Shown: piece after piece, positions 59,967 to 64,000 of the stretch
How the letters are laid out: the number at the start of each line of letters is the position of its first letter
How positions within the stretch are numbered: the stretch's first letter is position 1
Source: Eubacteriales bacterium mix99
Lineage (GTDB): Bacteria > Bacillota > Clostridia > Caldicoprobacterales > DTU083
Length of the DNA stretch: 64,000 nucleotides
Assembly (NCBI GenBank): GCA_038396605.1
Contig: CP121690.1
Coordinates: forward strand, 900,500 to 964,499
Reading direction: 5' to 3'
The notes under the pieces: model-generated
Seen by the model: only the letters and a program-made list of their open reading frames with translations
Database searches by the model: none
Told to the model about the DNA's origin: nothing
Made by a program: the position numbers and the translations under genes

Positions 59967-61087
59967 AAATCCCCTAATGCATAGTGTTGCTTGATTACGT
60001 TTCAACATCAGTATTAGTAGCATAGAATTCTCTATACCTTAGCAATCTGGGATTTTGAAATCCCAAATTTATCACACGCTCTACTTTTTCCAACAATTCG
60101 GCTGGCGGGTTTGTGACAAACGCAAACAAGTTCAGATATCCTTGTATGTCCTCGCGTTTGAAGCCGCTGTGAGAATTCAGGAAGTTTTTAAGTATGGCGT
60201 GAACGCGGTTGACCGGATTCATAGGGTTCACATTGTCAGGCATCCCTTTTAAGGATTTAGAAGGATGCACTACGCTTTTCAGCGAAAGCTTCTTAATCAG
60301 GCGGCTGTGCGAGGTGTCGCCGTCATGGATTAAGAGCGACCCTTGTCTGATATGTTCCCCGAATGCCTCAAATGTCCTCTTTTGCGAAGGTTTGCCCGTG
60401 CCCTCCAGCAGAACCACACTGTTTTTCTTGTCTGTGGCAACGCCAATGCAGAGCTGGTTCATAGACAGCCCTCTCAGCTTGTCGCCGTTGTCCTTCCGCA
60501 CCATGTCTTCCGCCCGGACGGAATAGAAGGTTTCGTCGAGCCAGATGTCGCCCGACAGGACGACCCCGTCCTGCACCCCTTCGAGCGTCAAGAAGAGCTT
60601 CTGAAGCCAGTATCTGGACGTTCTGAATGCGTTTTTGTTGTTCCAGGAGTCAGCGGTGATGCTTACGTGGTGGAATAAATTTAAGCAGTAGTCAGTCCAT
60701 TCGCTGATTGGGATCCGGTGTTCATCGAAAATCGTGCCCGTAGTGGGCAGGAAGGTTTTGCCGCAGATGCACATATAGCGTTGCACCCCGCTGCGCGTAT
60801 GGCCGCTCTTCTTAAAGCCTTCCGCCCCGCAGTATGGGCATTTAGCGGGGATGTGGGAATTAATCATCTCGGCTTCGCAACTATCGGCAACCTTCTGATG
60901 GCGGCTTTCGTAGCTGGCAATGTAGCGTCCCTGCAAAAATTTCTGTGTCGCAGTCATGTTTTCAGTCCCTTCCCATGGCGTTTTCCTGCGTGATTTCGCC
61001 CGTTCCATTCTATCCCTCCTGCATTTCCGTATGACGAAAGCATATCATACGAACAACAGAAAAGCAACACTATGCATTAGGGGATTT
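59967..61087. mobile_element. IS1595-family insertion sequence (1121 bp)
   Basis: Perfect 26-bp terminal inverted repeats (59967-59992 and 61062-61087; outer bases AAATCCCCTAATGC). The flanks carry an identical 8-bp target duplication AAAGGAAT (59959-59966 and 61088-61095). One transposase gene on the reverse strand. Perfect ends and duplication indicate a recent, complete insertion. Confidence 0.96.
59995..61008 (-). CDS. IS1595-family transposase
   Basis: 337 residues, start with GGAGGGATAG before it. N-terminal zinc ribbon CPYCGAEGFKKSG and RYMCICGKTFLPTTGT, then a DDE-type core: SGDIWLDETFYSV (first Asp), SLLIHDGDTSHSRL (second Asp), VNRVHAILKNFLNSHSGF (the N/H/K-rich third site typical of this family). 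Intact. It would cut and paste the element with 8-bp target duplications. Confidence 0.95.
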   Translation of the reverse strand: MERAKSRRKTPWEGTENMTATQKFLQGRYIASYESRHQKVADSCEAEMINSHIPAKCPYCGAEGFKKSGHTRSGVQRYMCICGKTFLPTTGTIFDEHRIPISEWTDYCLNLFHHVSITADSWNNKNAFRTSRYWLQKLFLTLEGVQDGVVLSGDIWLDETFYSVRAEDMVRKDNGDKLRGLSMNQLCIGVATDKKNSVVLLEGTGKPSQKRTFEAFGEHIRQGSLLIHDGDTSHSRLIKKLSLKSVVHPSKSLKGMPDNVNPMNPVNRVHAILKNFLNSHSGFKREDIQGYLNLFAFVTNPPAELLEKVERVINLGFQNPRLLRYREFYATNTDVET

Positions 61088-61319
61088 AAAGGAATTATTG
61101 CAGTGGAGCATCATAAAAAGGCACATGAGCATTACGATGCGATAATTGGTAAAGTTCTGAAGGAAGCCAAACCGGATCAGATAAACTTTCTGGCGGATTT
61201 TTTACGGGAATTTGAAAAAAGCCTGAAAGAAGAGAAAGGGCAGAGAACAACAGGAAGCAATAAAAAGTGCCCGGGAACCAATGAAAATTGATTTGTAAAG
61301 ATCCAGAGGGAGACGAAGA

Positions 61320-62738
61320 ATGGACAAGGAGTATTTGATACATGATAAGCCACTGAAGGCTTTGTTTGTTTTTTCATTGCCAATGATTATCGGAAATATC
61401 TTTCAGCAGTTCTATACCATGGTGGATTCCATGGTAGTCGGACGTTATGTCAGCGAGAATGCCCTGGCTGCAGTGGGGGCATGTTATTCCCTGACAAATG
61501 TGTTTATCTGCATTGCTATGGGAGGCGGTGTGGGAGCTTCCGTTCTTGCCAGCCGCTATTTCGGCGCCAGAAACTATCGGAAAATGAAACGGTCCGCCTA
61601 TACTGCCCTGCTGGCGTTTTTGGGTATAGCTGTTTTACTGGGTGCGTTCGGCTTGCTGACCGGCAGAAAGATCATGCAGCTTTTACGGACCCCGGCCTCG
61701 ATACTGGATATGGCAACGGTCTATCTGAACATCTACTTTATCGGCCTTCCGTTTTTGTTTATTTATAATGTACTTTCTGCCATGTTCAACGCCATTGGAC
61801 GCTCCCGCACTCCATTGTATTTATTGATTTTCTCATCCGTCCTGAATATCTTTCTGGACGTATATATGGTAACGTCCCTTCATATGGGCGTTGCAGGGGT
61901 TGCCTGGGCTACCCTGATCGCGCAGGGGATTTCCGCTGTCGTTTCCCTTTTCCTGTTTCTCCGCACTTTATCAAGGTACACGGACGAAAGCACCGGGGAC
62001 GATGCTCCGGAAGAGGCGGGGGAATCCACCGGGAACCGGACGAAAGAAGGGAAAAAGCCAAAGCCGAAAGTCTTCAGCTGGGAAGAGCTGAAAGACATGT
62101 CCCGGATTGCGCTTCCCTCGATTTTACAGCAATCCACCGTCTCCATCGGCATGATGCTGGTGCAGTCGGTCGTGAACAGCTTTGGGCCGAAAATGCTGGC
62201 AGGCTTTTCCGCTGCAATGCGGATTGAAAGCATCTGCGTGGTTCCAATGACGGCTATTGGAAATGCCATTTCTTCCTATGCAGCGCAGAACATTGGCGCA
62301 AATCGACTGGATCGTGTCCAAAAAGGGTATCGGGCTGCAAATCTTCTGGTTGCGGCATTTGCTGTTGTGATCTGCGTTGTGCTGGAGTCCTCCTATACCG
62401 GAATCACAAGTTCTTTTCTGGGAAGCGACGGAACACAGGTTGCTCTGCGGACCGGATCGAATTATCTGAAATTCATGGGATGGTTTTTCACGATCATTGG
62501 CCTGAAGATGGTCACAGACGGTGTCCTGCGGGGCGCCGGGGATATGAAGATGTTTACGATTGCCAATTTTGTCAATCTGGCAATTCGTGTCACCTTTGCC
62601 GTCACTATGGCACCACGGTTTGGAATCGCCATGATCTGGACTGCCGTACCCATTGGATGGCTGGTGAATTTCATTATCTCCTTTTCAGAATACCGTACTG
62701 GGAAATGGCAGACCATTGCAGAAGGATCCTCCCGGTGA
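61320..62738 (+). CDS. MATE-family multidrug efflux protein
   Basis: 472 residues, 12 helices in two MatE domains. N-terminal ALFVFSLPMIIGNIFQQFYT, then MVDSMVVGRYVSENALAAVG. A 45-residue charged insert (DESTGDDAPEEAG onward) links the halves. The second half begins LKDMSRIALPSILQQSTVSI. Drug/Na+ or H+ antiport. It lies 28 bp after marR, in one operon; with the repressor split it may be constitutively expressed, or depend on IS-derived transcription. Confidence 0.94.
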   Translation: MDKEYLIHDKPLKALFVFSLPMIIGNIFQQFYTMVDSMVVGRYVSENALAAVGACYSLTNVFICIAMGGGVGASVLASRYFGARNYRKMKRSAYTALLAFLGIAVLLGAFGLLTGRKIMQLLRTPASILDMATVYLNIYFIGLPFLFIYNVLSAMFNAIGRSRTPLYLLIFSSVLNIFLDVYMVTSLHMGVAGVAWATLIAQGISAVVSLFLFLRTLSRYTDESTGDDAPEEAGESTGNRTKEGKKPKPKVFSWEELKDMSRIALPSILQQSTVSIGMMLVQSVVNSFGPKMLAGFSAAMRIESICVVPMTAIGNAISSYAAQNIGANRLDRVQKGYRAANLLVAAFAVVICVVLESSYTGITSSFLGSDGTQVALRTGSNYLKFMGWFFTIIGLKMVTDGVLRGAGDMKMFTIANFVNLAIRVTFAVTMAPRFGIAMIWTAVPIGWLVNFIISFSEYRTGKWQTIAEGSSR

Positions 62739-62763
62739 TGAAAAAACAAATCGCACTGCCGTC

Positions 62764-62792
62764 TTGATTTTCAATAAAGGGTTTGTTATACT
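62764..62792 (+). promoter_or_regulatory. Promoter of the second thi transcript
   Basis: -35 TTGATT (62764-62769), 17 bp, -10 TATACT (62787-62792), about 10 bp before the riboswitch. Confidence 0.78.
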
Positions 62793-62802
62793 GTGCGTGA
62801 TG

Positions 62803-62893
62803 CAGGGGGACTCAAAGCGGACACCGTCCGCATGCGAGTTGAGAAGGTGGAACCTGACCCTTGGAACCTGTCGGTTAAGACCGGCGCAGGAAG
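62803..62893 (+). ncRNA. Second TPP (THI-box) riboswitch
   Basis: GGGGGACTC, a variable P3 hairpin (GCGGACACCGTCCGC), GTTGAGAAGGTGG, GACCCTTGGAACCTGT, GGTTAAGACC, GCGCAGGAAG. This fits the thiamine pyrophosphate aptamer, with AGGAAG in place of the commoner AGGGAA. Confidence 0.92.
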
Positions 62894-62920
62894 CATTTCA
62901 AACAGAATCTTAGTTTGAAA

Positions 62921-62950
62921 GGGTGCTTTCTTCCGGAAGGCACCTTTTTT
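62921..62950 (+). terminator. Terminator of the second TPP riboswitch
   Basis: GGTGC (62922-62926) and GGCACC (62939-62944) close a hairpin with inner TTCCGGAA pairing, then TTTTTT. A competing pairing (TTTCAAAC with GTTTGAAA) just upstream can serve as antiterminator. Confidence 0.85.
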
Positions 62951-62973
62951 GTATTGGAAGAGGGATATTCCTT

Positions 62974-63621
62974 ATGGGGAAAAGCAAGAAACATACCTGC
63001 TTCCTGTTTGGAGCAGGAGAGCATTATCAGCTGCCCGATTTCCAGTCCGCTGATTTTATCATTGCAGCGGACGGGGGCTTTGCCTATCTGGGGAAACATG
63101 GAGTTGTGCCTGACCTGGTGATCGGGGATTTCGATTCCCTGTCCGCTCCGCCTGCCGGCGGCCCCAAAACCATTGTACTGCCGCAGGAAAAGGATGACAC
63201 TGACATGCTGGCAGCTCTGCGCGAAGGCTGGGACTGCGGTTTCCGCCGCTTCTGCATTTATGGTGGAACCGGAGGCCGCCTGGATCACACCATTGCCAAT
63301 ATCCAGTGCCTGGCCGGTCTTGCATGCCGTGGAGGACGTGGGTACCTGTTTGCCCGGGATACGGTGATTACCGCAGTACACAATGGAAGCATTGCGTTTC
63401 CGGCTGGCGTCGGGGGAATCGTTTCCGTCTTTTCCTGTTCCGGCACTTCCACAGGTGTCTCCGAACAGGGCCTGAAATATCCGCTGAATAACGCCACGCT
63501 GCGCAGCACTTATCCACTGGGCGTCAGTAACCGGTTCACCGGTGCTCCCGGCAGCATCTCGGTACAATCCGGGACATTGCTTGTAATCTATCCAACAAAT
63601 GTACAGGAGGTTGATCCGTGA
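62974..63621 (+). CDS. Thiamine pyrophosphokinase
   Basis: 215 residues from the ATG at 62974 (GAAGAGGG upstream); an earlier in-frame start would lie in the terminator. Converts thiamine to TPP with ATP. Seen: FIIAADGGFAYLGKHGVVPD and LVIGDFDSL near residue 35, LPQEKDDTDMLAAL (Asp-rich metal site), GGTGGRLDHTIANIQCL, and C-terminal GVSNRFTG. Fine control by TPP riboswitch makes sense, since the product is the ligand. Ends overlapping thiD (GTGA). Confidence 0.94.
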   Translation: MGKSKKHTCFLFGAGEHYQLPDFQSADFIIAADGGFAYLGKHGVVPDLVIGDFDSLSAPPAGGPKTIVLPQEKDDTDMLAALREGWDCGFRRFCIYGGTGGRLDHTIANIQCLAGLACRGGRGYLFARDTVITAVHNGSIAFPAGVGGIVSVFSCSGTSTGVSEQGLKYPLNNATLRSTYPLGVSNRFTGAPGSISVQSGTLLVIYPTNVQEVDP

Positions 63622-64000
63622 AAAAAGTATTGAGCATTGCCGGTTCGGACTGCAGCGGCGGCGCTGGCATTCAGGCCGACTTAAAAACATTTTCTGCGCA
63701 CGGGGTTTTTGGCATGTCGGTCATCACATCGGTGGTGGCAGAGAACACCGTCCGGGTAATCGAATTTCAGGACGTTCGCCCTGACATCATTGAGAAACAA
63801 ATCGAAGCCGTATTTGAAGACATCCCGCCCGATGCGGTGAAAATCGGCATGTTGTCCTGTCGGGAAGGAATGCTGGCCGTGAAACGAAAATTGGACAAGT
63901 GGAAACCCTCCAATGTGGTCATTGACCCGGTGATGTACGCCAAAAATGGCTGTGCCCTGATGGACCCGGATTCCATCGACACGCTGATTGCCGAAATTGT
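63618..64000 (+). CDS. thiD: HMP/HMP-phosphate kinase ThiD (3' end missing)
   Basis: First 127 codons of ThiD, which phosphorylates hydroxymethylpyrimidine twice for thiamine synthesis. GTG start overlapping the TPK stop, with ACAGGAGG upstream. Seen: LSIAGSDCSGGAGIQADLKT, FGMSVITSVVAENT (usually VTAQNT), DAVKIGMLS, VVIDPVMYAKNG. The usual Met/Gly substrate residues are present. Continues beyond the window. Confidence 0.94.
   Translation, partial: MKKVLSIAGSDCSGGAGIQADLKTFSAHGVFGMSVITSVVAENTVRVIEFQDVRPDIIEKQIEAVFEDIPPDAVKIGMLSCREGMLAVKRKLDKWKPSNVVIDPVMYAKNGCALMDPDSIDTLIAEI

Larger units (their letters stand above)
59677..61291 (+). pseudogene. MarR-family repressor gene split by an insertion sequence
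   Basis: TTG start after GGGGGTGACG. Codons from 59677 give a MarR winged helix (ETDNRATTFGTGTELYHSEI, HISGLARLLEVTRGAASQTA, KMVVLRLTIKG), then the IS begins at 59967. After the IS and one 8-bp duplication, 61096-61291 continues in the same frame: IAVEHHKKAHEHYDAIIGKV to KCPGTNEN. Joining the two gives exactly 162 codons including the stop. As it stands, translation runs into the IS and adds NPLMHSVA before a stop, losing the dimer helix. Normally this would repress the MATE pump downstream. Confidence 0.93.

Overview
The window looks like a chromosomal segment of a Gram-positive, anaerobic Clostridia-type bacterium. The grounds are strong GGAGG ribosome sites with frequent GTG and TTG starts, lipoprotein-type ABC binding proteins, a sufCBDSU cluster, a membrane pyrophosphatase beside a sodium-pump decarboxylase beta subunit, a BirA-type box, a cre-like site and TPP riboswitches. 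No species can be named from the sequence alone.

Layout: 1-4.9 kb, tail of a sugar ABC operon (LplC-like permease, lipoprotein, an unusual beta-rich protein, an amidohydrolase). 4.9-11.3 kb, a 35-codon membrane ORF behind an iron-box-like palindrome, sufU-S-D-B-C with a MarR-type regulator at its head, and a DtxR-type regulator. 11.6-19.2 kb, tRNA-Arg, rhaA, a tiny zinc-ribbon protein, oadB with a 39-residue gamma-like subunit, a pyrophosphatase, purA and a thioesterase. 19.3-22.5 kb, feoA-feoA-feoB plus the FeoB-associated Cys-rich protein, with three copies of the palindrome. 22.6-29.5 kb, bioY and oppABCDF. 29.6-39.7 kb, a maltodextrin regulon (malEFG, two GH13 enzymes, a LacI-type repressor) tied together by an identical 14-bp operator. 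39.8-50.4 kb, a dehydrogenase and a broken binding-protein gene, a TPP-riboswitch thi uptake operon with a nonsense codon in its permease gene, and an LplABC-type operon with a divergent LacI regulator. 50.5-53.9 kb, a zinc operon (znuA-znuC-znuB-zur). 54-59.3 kb, a two-component system with an FtsX-type ABC exporter. 59.5-62.7 kb, a marR-MATE efflux operon in which an IS1595-type element has cut marR. 62.8-64 kb, a second TPP riboswitch with thiamine pyrophosphokinase and the start of thiD.

The themes are carbohydrate uptake by several ABC systems, metal homeostasis (Fe-S assembly, Fe2+ and Zn2+ uptake) and thiamine salvage. Most systems belong to known families. The parts most worth a second look are the beta-propeller/beta-helix protein in the sugar operon, the iron-box-controlled 35-residue membrane ORF, the suf-leading MarR protein with C-terminal cysteines and a 33-bp palindrome, and three lesions caught in the act: the thiX amber codon, the IS-split marR, and the frameshifted binding-protein remnant that now abuts the thi promoter.
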